Shown piece by piece: positions 9,681-20,711 of a stretch of DNA of 64,000 bases. Below the pieces are notes generated by a model that ran no database searches, was not told the DNA's origin, and was given only the letters and a program-made list of their open reading frames with translations. The first letter of the stretch is position 1. Each line of letters opens with the position of its first letter. The translations under genes and the position numbers were made by a program. Origin of the DNA: Francisella orientalis FNO12 (lineage in GTDB: Bacteria; Pseudomonadota; Gammaproteobacteria; Francisellales; Francisellaceae); assembly GCF_001042525.2 (NCBI RefSeq), contig NZ_CP011921.2:930001-994000 (forward strand). The letters are read 5' to 3'.

Positions 9681-10262
9681 ATGTTCCAAAATCATAAAAG
9701 TGAAATTTTATTAGCAACTCCACTAATCAAAGATGATGCTATATTTACTAAATCTGTAATCTATCTATGTCAAAATGATCGCCATGACGCTATGGGTTTG
9801 ATTATCAACAAACCTTTAAGTGATACATTAAGAGATGTTTTTGAAGAATTAGAAATTCCTCATAATAACACTTTTAATGAGATTTTAGATTACCCTCTTT
9901 ATATGGGTGGTCCTATTAGCCCCCATAAAATCATGATTTTACATACTACAAATGGTAGAAATTATAGCTCTACAATCAAACTAGATGAAGGTCTTGCTAT
10001 AACTGCTTCTATGGATATTCTAGAAGACTTAGCAAATAATATTTTACCTGAATATTTTCTACCAGTAGTTGGCTATAGTTGCTGGACTGCTGACCAACTT
10101 ACAGACGAAATAAAGTCTAATGACTGGATTGTAACAAATAAATTAAGCAAAAAGATACTATTCAATCACGAGAACAAAGTAAAATGGCAAAATCATATTG
10201 AACATGCAGGATATACGCTACAAAGTTTAGATAGTTTATTCAAAAATATAGGAAATTGTTAA
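9681..10262 (+). CDS. yqgE: YqgE/AlgH family protein
   Basis: A 193-residue cytoplasmic protein of the UPF0301 (AlgH/YqgE) family. Diagnostic parts are LLATPLIKDDAIFTKSVIYL near the start, GLIINKPL, YMGGPI and the C-terminal VVGYSCWTADQL. The biochemical role is not settled. Pairing with the Holliday-junction resolvase gene yqgF/ruvX is widely conserved, and here the two are translationally coupled: the stop TAA shares one base with the next ATG. Confidence 0.93.
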   Translation: MFQNHKSEILLATPLIKDDAIFTKSVIYLCQNDRHDAMGLIINKPLSDTLRDVFEELEIPHNNTFNEILDYPLYMGGPISPHKIMILHTTNGRNYSSTIKLDEGLAITASMDILEDLANNILPEYFLPVVGYSCWTADQLTDEIKSNDWIVTNKLSKKILFNHENKVKWQNHIEHAGYTLQSLDSLFKNIGNC

Positions 10263-10672
10263 TGTTTCAATCTTTAATAGCAATAGATTATGGTAAAGCT
10301 AGAATTGGTTTAGCCAGTGGCCAAATGATTACTAAAACAGCAACTCCTATTGGTACTGTAGAAGCTTATGATGGTGTACCTAACTGGATCGAGCTTGATA
10401 AGATTGTTAAGCGTTGGAATCCTTCTGATATAGTCATTGGATTGCCATTAGATACTCAAGATTTTGAGACAGATATTACAAAAGCCGCTAAGGATTTTGC
10501 TAAAGTAGTTAAAGAACGCTATAAAAGAAATGTTCATCTCATTAATGAAGCATATTCAACTCGTGAAGCAAGATGGCGTCTAGAAGAAGTAAAAAGTAAA
10601 AAAGTATCACATATCAAGGTAGATGCTTTAGCAGCTTGTGTGATTTTAGAAACTTGGATGGCGGAAAATTAA
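10262..10672 (+). CDS. ruvX: Putative Holliday junction resolvase RuvX (YqgF)
   Basis: A 136-residue RNase H-fold nuclease of the YqgF family, implicated in pre-16S rRNA processing and called a Holliday junction resolvase by homology. Acidic catalytic positions appear in IAIDYGKARIGLA, the E of LINEAYSTREA and the D of KVDALAACVILE. I chose ATG 10262, which overlaps the yqgE stop as TAATG, rather than a TTG two codons upstream. Confidence 0.92.
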   Translation: MFQSLIAIDYGKARIGLASGQMITKTATPIGTVEAYDGVPNWIELDKIVKRWNPSDIVIGLPLDTQDFETDITKAAKDFAKVVKERYKRNVHLINEAYSTREARWRLEEVKSKKVSHIKVDALAACVILETWMAEN

Positions 10673-10758
10673 TTACTACCTTCTGTTTTATTATTTTTAT
10701 ACTTATATTAAGAGCTTATCTTATTAATAGAAAAGCCAAATAAATTAATTATCTGCAT

Positions 10759-10781
10759 AAATATCTATAGCCTAGATATTT
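10759..10781 (+). terminator. AT-rich hairpin between ruvX and leuS
   Basis: AAATATCTA and TAGATATTT form a nine-base-pair stem with a five-base loop, followed by a moderately T-rich tail. It is 87 bases past ruvX and 67 bases before leuS, so it could end the yqgE-ruvX transcript or sit in the leuS leader. Stability is low because the stem has only two G:C pairs. Confidence 0.35.
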
Positions 10782-10848
10782 TACTCATTTTCAAATAAAA
10801 TTAAGCAATTATATTTTCAATAAATTATTAACTGGAATTAATATCTAA

Positions 10849-13290
10849 ATGAGCGAATATAACTTTACTCAGATCGAGCAACAAGCTCAAAAATATTGGC
10901 GTGAAAATAATTCTTTTAAAGCTGTAGAAGATAAGAATAAAGAAAAATTTTATTGCTTATCAATGCTACCATATCCAAGTGGTACCCTTCATATGGGGCA
11001 TGTGCGTAATTATACGATTGGAGATGTAATTGCAAGATACCAAAAGATGCAAGGTAAAAACGTTCTTCATCCTATGGGTTGGGATGCATTTGGATTACCT
11101 GCTGAAAATGCTGCAATAAAACATAAAAAGTCTCCTTATAAATGGACAAAAAGTAATATCGCGTATATGAAATCTCAGTTGGATTCTCTTGGATTTAGTT
11201 TTGACTGGTCTAGAGAGGTCGTAACTTGCGATGAAAATTATTATGAGTGGGAACAATGGTTCTTTATCCAGCTATATAAAAAAGGCTTGGCATATCGCAA
11301 AAATTCAGTAGTTAATTGGGATCCTATTGATCAAACAGTACTTGCAAATGAGCAAGTTGTAGATGGTAGAGGCTGGAGATCAGGAGCTTTAATTGAGAAG
11401 AAAGAGATTCCTCAATGGTTTTTAAAGATTACTGATTATGCAGATGAGCTTCTAAAAGATATTAATCAATTAGATGGTTGGCCAGAAGCTGTTAAAACTA
11501 TGCAGACTAACTGGATTGGTAAATCAAAAGGCTTAACAATTAAGTTTAAAATTGAAAACTCTGATCAAGAAATTGAAGTATTTACAACTTGTCCAGATAC
11601 TCTTATGGGAGTTAGTTATTTAGGTATAGCACCTAAGCACCCTCTTGCTCTTGAAGAAGCAAAAACAAACTCTCAATTAAAATCATTCATTGAAGAATGT
11701 AAAAAAATCTCTACTATGGAAGCTGATTTGGCAACTCAAGAAAAAAAAGGCTTTAAAACTTCTATAAAAGTGACTCATCCTATCTCAGGTGAATCTATAG
11801 ATGTATGGGTTGCAAACTTTGTACTTATGGGATACGGTTCTGGAGCTGTAATGTCAGTTCCAGCACATGACCAGAGAGATTGGGAATTTGCACAGAAATA
11901 TAATATTGCTTTAAAACAAGTTATTAAGCCTAGTGATAATAAGTCAAAATTAGACTTGGATAAAGAAGCATTTACTGAAAAAGGTATTTTGATTAATTCA
12001 GGTGAATTTGATGGATTAAATTTTAAAACAGCTTATCAAGCTATTAAAAAATATCTTTTTGACAATGATAAAGGTTATGAAACTACAAACTTTAGGATTC
12101 ATGACTGGGGTATTTCACGTCAAAGATATTGGGGCTGCCCTATTCCTATGATTCACTGTAATGATTGTGGATTAGTACCAGAAAAAGAAGAAAATTTACC
12201 AGTTAAATTACCAACTAATGTAACTCTTACAGAAGCAGGCTCTCCACTTAAAGAGATGTCAGAGTTTTTGAATGTGGCATGTCCACATTGTGGTAAACCA
12301 GCGACTAGAGAAACAGATACATTTGATACATTTTTTGAATCATCTTGGTATTATGCAAGATATACATGCCCAACAGCTGATAAGATGCTAAGTGAAGAAG
12401 CTAACTATTGGCTACCAGTTGATAAGTATATTGGTGGTATTGAGCATGCTATTATGCATCTTTTATATGCAAGATTTTTCCATAAATTAATGAGAGATCA
12501 AGGACTAGTTTCATCTGACGAACCATTTAAAAACTTACTTACTCAAGGTATGGTGTTAAAAGATGGTGCTAAAATGTCTAAATCTAAAGGAAATACTGTT
12601 GATCCTCAAGAGCTTATTGATAAATATGGTGCTGATACAGTTAGATTATTTAGTATGTTTGCAGCACCTCCTGAGCAATCACTTGAATGGTCAGAAACTG
12701 GTGTTGATGGAGCTAATAAGTTCCTACGTAAAGTATATAATTATGCTTATACAAACAAAGAAATCTTAGCTAAAAATATAACTATAGATCTAACTAAATT
12801 ATCAAAAAATGATAAGAAAGCTCGTTATGAGATCTATGCTAATTTTAAACAAGCTATTTTTGATTTTGATAAAAGTCAATTTAATACGGTTGTTTCAGCA
12901 TGTATGAAAATCTTAAATACGCTTAATAATTATGATAATTTATCAGATAGTGTTAAGTCAGAAGGCTTTAGTATCTTATTAAGAATATTATCACCCTTCA
13001 CACCACATATTTGTCATTATTTATGGCAAAAAATTGGCTTAGGTGAAGATATTTTGCATACACAATTTCCTACTGTTGATAACAAAGCTCTTGAGAAGGA
13101 TGATTTTTTATTAGTTGTACAAATTAACGGCAAAGTTAAAGCAAAACTTGAATTAGATGGCTCATTAACAAAAGAACAAGTTGAACAAGAGGTATTAGAT
13201 GATGAGCATATTAAAACTTTCATCGAAGATAAGCAAATAATAAAAGTTATATATGTGCCTCAGAAATTAATCAATATTGTAGTCAAATAG
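10849..13290 (+). CDS. leuS: Leucine-tRNA ligase
   Basis: Class I aminoacyl-tRNA synthetase that charges tRNA-Leu. The 813-residue product has the HMGH signature at residues 48-51 within [19 protein letters not shown], an editing domain (about residues 220-410), the Cys pairs of the zinc-like insert (CNDCG and CPHCG), the tRNA-binding [19 protein letters not shown] block and KMSKS at 575-579. It is slightly shorter than E. coli LeuS (860). It heads a run with lptE and an MscS channel, the next start being only nine bases past its stop. Confidence 0.97.
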   Translation: MSEYNFTQIEQQAQKYWRENNSFKAVEDKNKEKFYCLSMLPYPSGTLHMGHVRNYTIGDVIARYQKMQGKNVLHPMGWDAFGLPAENAAIKHKKSPYKWTKSNIAYMKSQLDSLGFSFDWSREVVTCDENYYEWEQWFFIQLYKKGLAYRKNSVVNWDPIDQTVLANEQVVDGRGWRSGALIEKKEIPQWFLKITDYADELLKDINQLDGWPEAVKTMQTNWIGKSKGLTIKFKIENSDQEIEVFTTCPDTLMGVSYLGIAPKHPLALEEAKTNSQLKSFIEECKKISTMEADLATQEKKGFKTSIKVTHPISGESIDVWVANFVLMGYGSGAVMSVPAHDQRDWEFAQKYNIALKQVIKPSDNKSKLDLDKEAFTEKGILINSGEFDGLNFKTAYQAIKKYLFDNDKGYETTNFRIHDWGISRQRYWGCPIPMIHCNDCGLVPEKEENLPVKLPTNVTLTEAGSPLKEMSEFLNVACPHCGKPATRETDTFDTFFESSWYYARYTCPTADKMLSEEANYWLPVDKYIGGIEHAIMHLLYARFFHKLMRDQGLVSSDEPFKNLLTQGMVLKDGAKMSKSKGNTVDPQELIDKYGADTVRLFSMFAAPPEQSLEWSETGVDGANKFLRKVYNYAYTNKEILAKNITIDLTKLSKNDKKARYEIYANFKQAIFDFDKSQFNTVVSACMKILNTLNNYDNLSDSVKSEGFSILLRILSPFTPHICHYLWQKIGLGEDILHTQFPTVDNKALEKDDFLLVVQINGKVKAKLELDGSLTKEQVEQEVLDDEHIKTFIEDKQIIKVIYVPQKLINIVVK

Positions 13291-13299
13291 GTATACACA

Positions 13300-13851
13300 A
13301 TGATAAAAAACTATGCCAGAACTTTATTTTTATTAATAACAGCAGCATTTTTATCTGGTTGTGGTTTTCACTTACGTGGAGATCTTGCGGATGGTAATGC
13401 TGGAAATTTTAGTAGCTTAGTTGATACTAAGTTTTATATCTACAATGCAGGTGGTGCACCACCTAGTTTAATTAATGAGTTAAGACGTAGACTTATTGGC
13501 TATCAGGCAACTGTATTAAGAAATAAAAGTGAAGAAAAAGATGCCGACTATATAATAAATATTCAAGGAGCTACGAAAAATACTCAAATGACTGGTATTG
13601 TAGGTGGTGCATCAAATAATACATTCCTTGCTATTTATACGATAACATATAATGTTGTTAAGCCTAAGGTTAAAACTCCTGTAGTTCCTGATAGTACCGT
13701 TAATGCTCAGATGTTCTGGCAATCAAACGCAAGTACTCAATTAGCACAGAATAATGAATTAGAAAGGATTTGGAGTTATCTACAATCTGACTTATTAACA
13801 AGAATAGTTCTTCAAATAGCAGAATTATTACCAAGTAAAGAAACTAAATAG
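13300..13851 (+). CDS. lptE: LPS-assembly lipoprotein LptE
   Basis: LptE plugs the LptD outer-membrane barrel and helps insert LPS into the outer leaflet. The 183-residue protein has a lipoprotein signal peptide with lipobox LSGC (Cys21), then GFHLRG, the short motif that follows the lipid cysteine in LptE. The C-terminus ends with the family-typical QSDLLTRIVLQIAELL. The leuS-lptE order is conserved in gammaproteobacteria and supports the call. Confidence 0.9.
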   Translation: MIKNYARTLFLLITAAFLSGCGFHLRGDLADGNAGNFSSLVDTKFYIYNAGGAPPSLINELRRRLIGYQATVLRNKSEEKDADYIINIQGATKNTQMTGIVGGASNNTFLAIYTITYNVVKPKVKTPVVPDSTVNAQMFWQSNASTQLAQNNELERIWSYLQSDLLTRIVLQIAELLPSKETK

Positions 13852-13871
13852 AAACTAAAGGAATTAATATA

Positions 13872-15077
13872 ATGGATTTGTTAAAAACGTACTATATGGA
13901 ATTAATTAATAATTCAACATCAGTAGCTATATTGATTTTTATAGTATTTTTGTTAGCCATTTTATTATTTTCTTGGATAATAAATAAGATAATTAGTAAA
14001 TATATATCATCATTAGCAGAAAGAGTTTTTTTTAAAGCAAATTCATCATTGAGTAAGTCACTTATAAAAAACAAAATTTTTGATAAGTTAGCACATATAG
14101 CCCCTGCTGTTTTTATATATATTGTAATTGGATTTTTAAGTAGTACTACTTACCCATGGATTGAACAATTAGTTTCTTTTATCCAGCTAATAGCTGAGGT
14201 ATATATTACAATATCAATAATTTCTTTTTTCATATCCTTGATTGATGCTATTTTTAGCTATTTTCAATCCTTGCATGAATTTAAATATTATTCTTTAAAA
14301 AGCTATGCTCAAGTAGTAAAGATTTTATTATATCTAGTGGGTACAATATTAGTAATATCACTGTTACTAAATAAATCACCTATTGCTTTCTTAACAGGAT
14401 TAGGTGCACTATCAGCCGTATTAATGTTAGTGTTTAAAGATACAATTTTGGGTTTTGCTACTAATATACAAGTAGCAGCTTTGGATATGGTTAGAGTCGG
14501 TGATTGGATAAGTATACAATCATTAGGAGTTGAAGGAACTGTCCAAGAAATATCTATTAATACTGTAAAAATTAGAGGATTTGATAAGACAATTTACAAT
14601 ATCCCTACTTACTCATTAATCACAAATAGTGTCAAAAATTGGCGTGGAATGTTTGAAATGGGTGGTAGACAGATCAAAAGATCTTTTAATATTGATGTTG
14701 ATAGTATCAAGTTTTGTGATGCAGAAACTCTTGATAATTTAAGAAAACTAAATTACATGGATGATATTATAAACTCTTGTAATAAGGATGAATTAATTAA
14801 TACAACATTGTTTAGAAAATACTTAGAACACTATCTGAAAGATCATCCAAAAATTCATATAGAGCCTGGTTGGTTGTTTATTGTAAGAGAATTACAACCT
14901 ACAGAGAAAGGTTTACCAATCCAGCTATATATGTATACAACTGATACAGTATGGGCTAACTATGAAGCTATACAAGCAGGAATCTTTGATTATATTTATG
15001 CAAGTATGCACTTATTTGGTTTAAGGGCATTCCAGGATATTAGAGGTAGAATAGATAATCTAAAAACTAACACTTAG
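13872..15077 (+). CDS. Mechanosensitive ion channel, MscS superfamily (YbdG-like)
   Basis: A 401-residue inner-membrane protein. The N-terminal 160 residues hold several hydrophobic helices. The pore-lining region follows as [28 protein letters not shown], then the beta domain with VRVGDWI and [15 protein letters not shown]. The C-terminal part with [14 protein letters not shown] matches the YbdG/MscM branch, which is larger than classical MscS (about 286). It should open under membrane tension during hypo-osmotic shock. The 3' end overlaps the convergent dcd gene by 11 bases. Confidence 0.88.
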   Translation: MDLLKTYYMELINNSTSVAILIFIVFLLAILLFSWIINKIISKYISSLAERVFFKANSSLSKSLIKNKIFDKLAHIAPAVFIYIVIGFLSSTTYPWIEQLVSFIQLIAEVYITISIISFFISLIDAIFSYFQSLHEFKYYSLKSYAQVVKILLYLVGTILVISLLLNKSPIAFLTGLGALSAVLMLVFKDTILGFATNIQVAALDMVRVGDWISIQSLGVEGTVQEISINTVKIRGFDKTIYNIPTYSLITNSVKNWRGMFEMGGRQIKRSFNIDVDSIKFCDAETLDNLRKLNYMDDIINSCNKDELINTTLFRKYLEHYLKDHPKIHIEPGWLFIVRELQPTEKGLPIQLYMYTTDTVWANYEAIQAGIFDYIYASMHLFGLRAFQDIRGRIDNLKTNT

Positions 15078-15633
15078 GTAATGTAACACCTACCTGACCT
15101 TGATATTTGCCACCCTTATCTGCATAAGAAGTTTCACACTCTTCATCTGATTGGAAAAATAGCATCTGAGCCACACCCTCATTAGCATATATTTTAGCTG
15201 GCAATGGCGTAGTATTTGAGAATTCTAGTGTTACATAGCCTTTCCATTCTGGTTCAAGAGGAGTTACATTAACAATAATTCCACATCTAGCATAGGTAGA
15301 TTTACCTAAGCAGACTACTAGAATATCTCTTGGGATTTTGAATTTCTCAACTGTACGAGCTAATGCAAATGAATTAGGAGGAATAATACAAACATCTCCT
15401 TTAAAATCGACAAAATTTTTATCATTAAAATTTTTAGGATCAACTATCGAAGAGTTTATATTTGTAAATATTTTAAATTCATCAGCACAACGTACATCAT
15501 ATCCATAACTGGATGTTCCATAAGAAACAATTTTTTGATTATTTGAAACTTTAATTTGTCCTGCCTCAAAAGGTTCTATCATATTATGCTCTTGAGACAT
15601 TTTTTTGATCCATTTATCTGATTTTATAGTCAT
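15067..15633 (-). CDS. dcd: dCTP deaminase
   Basis: Trimeric enzyme that deaminates dCTP to dUTP, the source of most dTMP in gammaproteobacteria. The 188-residue protein has the family landmarks [10 protein letters not shown], the GKSTYARCG catalytic loop and [19 protein letters not shown], which contains the catalytic Glu. It lies 16 bases downstream of mrp on the same strand, so the two are probably cotranscribed. Confidence 0.96.
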   Translation of the reverse strand: MTIKSDKWIKKMSQEHNMIEPFEAGQIKVSNNQKIVSYGTSSYGYDVRCADEFKIFTNINSSIVDPKNFNDKNFVDFKGDVCIIPPNSFALARTVEKFKIPRDILVVCLGKSTYARCGIIVNVTPLEPEWKGYVTLEFSNTTPLPAKIYANEGVAQMLFFQSDEECETSYADKGGKYQGQVGVTLPKC

Positions 15634-15649
15634 TACTATTATTTCTCTC

Positions 15650-16507
15650 TTAATTTTCTAATTTAACACCAATAGAATCTAAACTACTCGCTTTAGGTAG
15701 TTTTTCAATTTCATTTATAATATTTTTAGCAATAGTCATATAGCTAGTATTGATAGCATCATCTTTATCTAAACTGACATATGGTTTTCCATTGTCAGCA
15801 TTTTCACGGATAGATTTATGTAGCGGTAAATTTCCCAAAAATTCAATGTTATTTTTACCGCATAACAGATGAGCACCATCTTCACCAAAGATATGATCAT
15901 TATTACCACATTTTGGACAAACATAGTAACTCATATTCTCTACGACACCAAGGGTTTTTATATCAACTTTTTGGAACATTGCTAATGCTCTTCTTGCATC
16001 AATAAGTGATAAGTCTTGTGGTGTCGTAACGATTATAGCTCCTGTTACTGGCATATTTTTAGAGATAGTGAGTTGGATATCTCCTGTTCCAGGTGGCAAA
16101 TCTAAAAATAGATAATCAATATCTCCCCAGTCAGTATCATTCAAAAGTTGCATCAAAGCCCTAGATACTATGGGGCCTCGCCAAATGACTGCTGATTCGG
16201 GATCTATTAGATTTCCTATAGAAATCATTTTGACTCCATATTTCTCTAATGGAATGATTTTTTTCTTATCTGTTGTATTGGGATTTTGTTTTAAATCAAA
16301 TAATGTTGGCTGACTTGGGCCATAGATATCAGCATCTAATATACCAACACTAGCACCCATCTTTGCGAAACTAACTGCAAGATTAGCTGTAACTGTCGAT
16401 TTACCAACACCACCCTTACCAGATGCAACCAAGATTATATTTTTAATATTAGCCAAAAGTTTCTGTCCTTTTGGGACTTTCCTTTTAGCGACATTTTCAA
16501 TCTTCAT
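15650..16507 (-). CDS. mrp: Mrp/ApbC family Fe-S cluster carrier ATPase
   Basis: A P-loop ATPase that binds and transfers [4Fe-4S] clusters to apoproteins. The deviant Walker [11 protein letters not shown] is at residues 29-38 and the cluster-binding CPKCG pair is near residue 198. At 285 residues it lacks the N-terminal MIP18/DUF59 domain of E. coli Mrp (369), which is common in short ApbC proteins. It is divergent from the broken MFS gene. Confidence 0.93.
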   Translation of the reverse strand: MKIENVAKRKVPKGQKLLANIKNIILVASGKGGVGKSTVTANLAVSFAKMGASVGILDADIYGPSQPTLFDLKQNPNTTDKKKIIPLEKYGVKMISIGNLIDPESAVIWRGPIVSRALMQLLNDTDWGDIDYLFLDLPPGTGDIQLTISKNMPVTGAIIVTTPQDLSLIDARRALAMFQKVDIKTLGVVENMSYYVCPKCGNNDHIFGEDGAHLLCGKNNIEFLGNLPLHKSIRENADNGKPYVSLDKDDAINTSYMTIAKNIINEIEKLPKASSLDSIGVKLEN

Positions 16508-16573
16508 GATTTTAAATTACTAGCATTTTCGCTATTATAACTACAATTTGACTCTAATTATACTTAATTAAAT

Positions 16574-17620
16574 ATGCTTAAAAAAGATGATTTTAAAACG
16601 ATTTTGCTAACGAGTATTGGTGGAATGTTAGAATTTTATGACTTTGTCATATTTGGTATGTTTGCAATTGTCTTAGGCAAGACATTTTTCCCACCTGAGG
16701 GATCTCCTGCATTACAAGCACTTTCTGCATTTACAGTTTTTGCAGTAGATTATTTTGCTAGGCCATTTGGAGGAATATTATTTGGACATATTGGTGATAG
16801 ATATGGACGTAAAAAATCATTTATTCTTACTATACTATTTATGGGTCTAGTATCTTTTTTGATAGCATTACTGCCTTCATATCAGAATGCAGGTATATTG
16901 GCTACATTACTATTTGTAATATTACGAATTATCCAAGGAGCAGCAATTGGTGGTGAAATTCCAAGAGCTGTAGTTTTTGTGAAGGAATCTTTAGTTAAAA
17001 ATGGCGGTCTTGCTTGTGGAATTATTTTTTGCTTTATTAACTTTGGTATTTTCTTTGCGTAGATTACAAAGATTATAACAACCCATTTTCTCACTGATAA
17101 TTATGCTTAGCGCGTAGCTTTTATGTTTGGTGGCCTTGCTGCTATTATTAGTTATTTGTTTAGAAAAGAGATACATGAAACCAACACTTTTTTAAATAAG
17201 GAAAATCATCACAAAGTTCCATTAATTGATTTATTCAAAACAGAAAAGCTCGCAATCGTAAGAGCAACAGCTGCAGTCTCAATATTTGCTATGGTAGTTA
17301 GTTTTTTCTCATTATATTTACCAACTTACTTTCAGCTAAATCATATAGAAAATGGAGCTAGTTTAATACTTATTAATCTTTTTGTTTTTTCAGTAGTTTC
17401 TATACCTGCAGGATATCTCGCTGATAAATTTACACCTTTACGTATACTTTTGATTGGTGCTTTAGGCTTAATGATATTTGGAAGCTTTTTCTACTATAGT
17501 GTTATAACTAATTCAAAATATCTTTTAGAAATAATGCTTATTAACAATATCTTTATGGGACTTGTTGTTGGAGTAGATTTGGTCAACATAACATTGCTAT
17601 ATAGATTGCTATCATTGTGA
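16574..17620 (+). pseudogene. MFS transporter (metabolite:H+ symporter, ProP-like), broken
   Basis: One frame runs from ATG 16574 through two in-frame TAG codons (17060-17062 and 17108-17110) to TGA 17618-17620. Residues 12-40 (IGGMLEFYDFVIFGMF) and FGHIGDRYGRKKSF are classic for the proline/betaine-type metabolite:H+ symporter branch of MFS. The second TAG falls where the family has a conserved Trp (Y-x-W-R before a glycine-rich helix), so TGG to TAG is likely. The product would also be short at the C-terminus: about 348 codons against about 420, the last one or two helices being lost. Confidence 0.85.
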
Positions 17621-17648
17621 TAAAATATTTCTTTTATTTAGTTTTACC

Positions 17649-19066
17649 ATGGAAAGCTTCCTAAATAGTTTGGTATATATTTTAGAAGCAAATACAAATT
17701 TGTTTATATGCCAAGCTTTTACCATTTTTGTAGTCTTAAAACTTATTGTTGATAAGAAATCTCCGTCAAATATATTAGCATGGCTATTAGCTATACTCTT
17801 TATTCCTTACGTTGCTATTCCATTCTTTTTTATTTTCCAGCGTAAGGATAAGCGTAAATTTTAGTAAAAAAATGCAATGAGTATGGATGATACCAAATCA
17901 TTTGATAAATCATGTATATATCAAAATAGTTGTCAGGACTTACCTGTTAATATTATTAGAACATTTTCAAATCTTGAGTTATCTACTTTAACTATGAGAA
18001 ATTCATTTGATATTTACTGATGGAACAAAGTCATTTGAAGTATTTATAGAGGCTATAAAATCAGCCAAACATAGTATTTATATTCAAACATATATTATCA
18101 AAAATGATACTACATCAAAGCTTGTAATAAGCGCATTAGAACAAAAAGCAGCTGAGGGTTTAGATATTAAAATATTAATAGATTCATTAGAATCATTTTA
18201 TGTTTATCGTCATAACAAAAGAATATTTAAGAATCTAAGAAAACTGGGTGCTAAAATAGTATTTTTTATGCCTATAATATCTAATCCTTTGCGTAATTAT
18301 ATAAATTATCGCAATCATCGTAAAATATTCATTTTTGATAATAACACCGTTTTTAGTGGTGGAATAAATATAGGTGATGAATATAAGTCACTGACTAAGC
18401 ATAATGGAATGTGGAGTGATTTATTGTTCAAAATTGAAGGAGAATCTGTAGTCCACTTTCTAAAGGTTTTTTGTTCAGATTGGCACTTTGCAACATCAGA
18501 AGAACTAAACTTCAAAATTGAGAATCAAATCACAACCGAGTGTTTCGTTCAAGTAATACCTTCTGGTCCAGATATGCATAAAAATCAACTTTATGCTGGA
18601 TTAATTACTGCCATAAACTCTACTCAACATCGGTTATGGATTATAACACCATACCTAATCCCATCACTTGATTTACTACATAGCAAAATGTCGTGGGATA
18701 GATGTAAAAGTAATCACACCCAAAAATTCTGACCATAAAATAATTAATCGAGCTAGATTAAGCTATATTAGAGATCTACTCGAATGCGACATAGACGTAT
18801 ATTTTACTGAAAACATGCTACATGCAAAGGCTGTACTTGTTGACTCTAACATAGCTATTTTAGGCTCAGTAAATTTAGATAATCGTAGCTTATTTTTGAA
18901 CTATGAAGTAGTAACTTTTATATATTCATCTAAACAAGTTAAGAAATTATATGAATGGGTAGAAACTGTAATAGAAGGCTCAACACAAGATGCATCTCAC
19001 CAACCAACTAAACGTACAAGTTTAATCGTTGAAAGTATAATGAAAATATTGACACCATTAATGTAA
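17649..19066 (+). pseudogene. Cardiolipin synthase, decayed tandem copy
   Basis: Close paralogue of the intact gene that follows. The N-terminal 72 codons (17649-17864) end in adjacent TAG and TAA codons (17862-17867) exactly where the intact copy has TGG CAA, so two transitions explain both. A one-base deletion lies near 18015. The two middle-to-end frames (18007-18732 and 18668-19066) carry both HKD motifs, HRKIFIFD and HAKAVLVD. A small deletion plus frameshift near 18680 removes about three residues. It would have been a PLD-superfamily phosphatidyltransferase. Confidence 0.9.
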
Positions 19067-19130
19067 GCTACCTAGAAAATCAGTGCTGTGTTACAATCTA
19101 GCTTAATAATTTTTATCTCTATATAAATAA

Positions 19131-20561
19131 ATGGAAAATTTCTTACTACATTTACTATATATCCTTGAAGCAAATATAATCTTATTTGTTTGTCAGGCAT
19201 TTACAATATTGATTGTTCTAAAATTAATAGTTGATAAGAAGTCTGCTTCGAACATACTAGCGTGGTTACTCGCTATACTTTTTATTCCTTATATAGCTAT
19301 ACCTTTTTTCTTTATATTTCAACGTAAGGATAAGCGTAGCTTTTGGCAAAAAGAAAATATGGATATTAGCGAATCAAAGCTACAATCATTTTATATTGAT
19401 ACAAGTCATAGCTGTAAAAATTTGCCGATTGAAACAATCAATGTTTTCACAAATATGGATCTACAGACTTTAACAAGTAGGAACTCTTTTGAGATGTATA
19501 CTAACGGAGTTAAGTCATTCGAAGCCTTTATGCAAGCGATTGAAGCTGCTAAGAAAAATATCTACATACAAACTTATGTTTTAAAAAATGACACAACATC
19601 TAAGCTTGTAATTAGAGCCTTAGAAAAAAAAGCTGCCGAAGGTGTCGAAGTTAAAATGATGATAGATTCTTTAGGATCATTCTATGTATATCGTCACAAT
19701 AGAAAAATCTTTAAAAACTTACATAAATTAGGTGCTCAAGTTGTATTTTTTATGCCGGTAATATCAAATCCATTACGTAACTATATTAACTATAGAAATC
19801 ATCGTAAAATATATATTTTTGATAATCGAACTGTATTTAGTGGTGGGATGAATATTGGTGATGAATATATGTCGCCAATTGAACATGAAGGAATGTGGGA
19901 TGATATTTTATTTAAAATCCAAGGAGATTCATTAGCATATTTTCTTAAAGTTTTTTGCTCAGACTGGCACTTTGCTACAAGTGAAGAGCTTGAATTTAAA
20001 ATTGAAAATACTATTTCTCAGGAAGGTTTTGTTCAAGTAATACCTTCAGGACCAGACTTACAAGAAGATCAACTATATTCTGGGCTTACTACTGCTATTA
20101 ATTCAGCCAAAGAAAAACTCTGGATAATAACTCCATATCTAATACCATCAGCTGAACTATATCACTCAATTATATTGGCAAAAAAGAAAGGCATAGATGT
20201 TAAAATTATTACACCTAAAAAATCTAATCATCAATTAGCTGATCGTGCTAGGGCTAGCTATATAAGAGATTTTCTTGCAAATGACATTGATGTTCATTTT
20301 ACAAGGAATATGATCCATGCAAAAGCCGTGTTAATAGATGATAATATCGCCATGCTTGGTTCTGTTAATCTAGATAACCGTAGTTTATTTTTGAATTATG
20401 AAATTGCTACTTTTCTATATAGCCACAACGATGTCAAAAAAATATATCAGTGGGCTGACAAAATATTAGCTGACTCTACTCAAAGCACACAGCATATGAC
20501 CACAAGCAAAGGCAGTCTGATCGCAGAAAGTATACTTAAAATACTTACTCCTTTAATGTAA
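19131..20561 (+). CDS. cls: Cardiolipin synthase (PLD superfamily)
   Basis: Inner-membrane enzyme that makes cardiolipin from two phosphatidylglycerols. The 476-residue protein has two N-terminal membrane helices (residues 3-27 and 40-62) and two HKD phospholipase-D motifs: H224-K226-D231 (HRKIYIFD) and H396-K398-D403 (HAKAVLID), each followed by the GG/GS-x-N motif. The layout fits ClsA-type synthases. It starts 64 bases after its decayed tandem twin and is the only working copy in the window. Confidence 0.93.
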   Translation: MENFLLHLLYILEANIILFVCQAFTILIVLKLIVDKKSASNILAWLLAILFIPYIAIPFFFIFQRKDKRSFWQKENMDISESKLQSFYIDTSHSCKNLPIETINVFTNMDLQTLTSRNSFEMYTNGVKSFEAFMQAIEAAKKNIYIQTYVLKNDTTSKLVIRALEKKAAEGVEVKMMIDSLGSFYVYRHNRKIFKNLHKLGAQVVFFMPVISNPLRNYINYRNHRKIYIFDNRTVFSGGMNIGDEYMSPIEHEGMWDDILFKIQGDSLAYFLKVFCSDWHFATSEELEFKIENTISQEGFVQVIPSGPDLQEDQLYSGLTTAINSAKEKLWIITPYLIPSAELYHSIILAKKKGIDVKIITPKKSNHQLADRARASYIRDFLANDIDVHFTRNMIHAKAVLIDDNIAMLGSVNLDNRSLFLNYEIATFLYSHNDVKKIYQWADKILADSTQSTQHMTTSKGSLIAESILKILTPLM

Positions 20562-20711
20562 CCGTCAATCATAACACTTATTTACTATCTTTTAAATAGA
20601 CTTTTGTTGATATTTTTTTATTTGATAAAAGCTGGTTAATCTCTTGAATTTGTAAACTATTATGTCCTTGTTTTTGATTTATTTTAGTTAATACTAAGGA
20701 GATATACTATT

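Noticed and set aside
10256-10261. TTG start two codons upstream for ruvX
   Set aside because: The ATG overlapping the yqgE stop (TAATG) is a typical coupled start and fits the family N-terminus.
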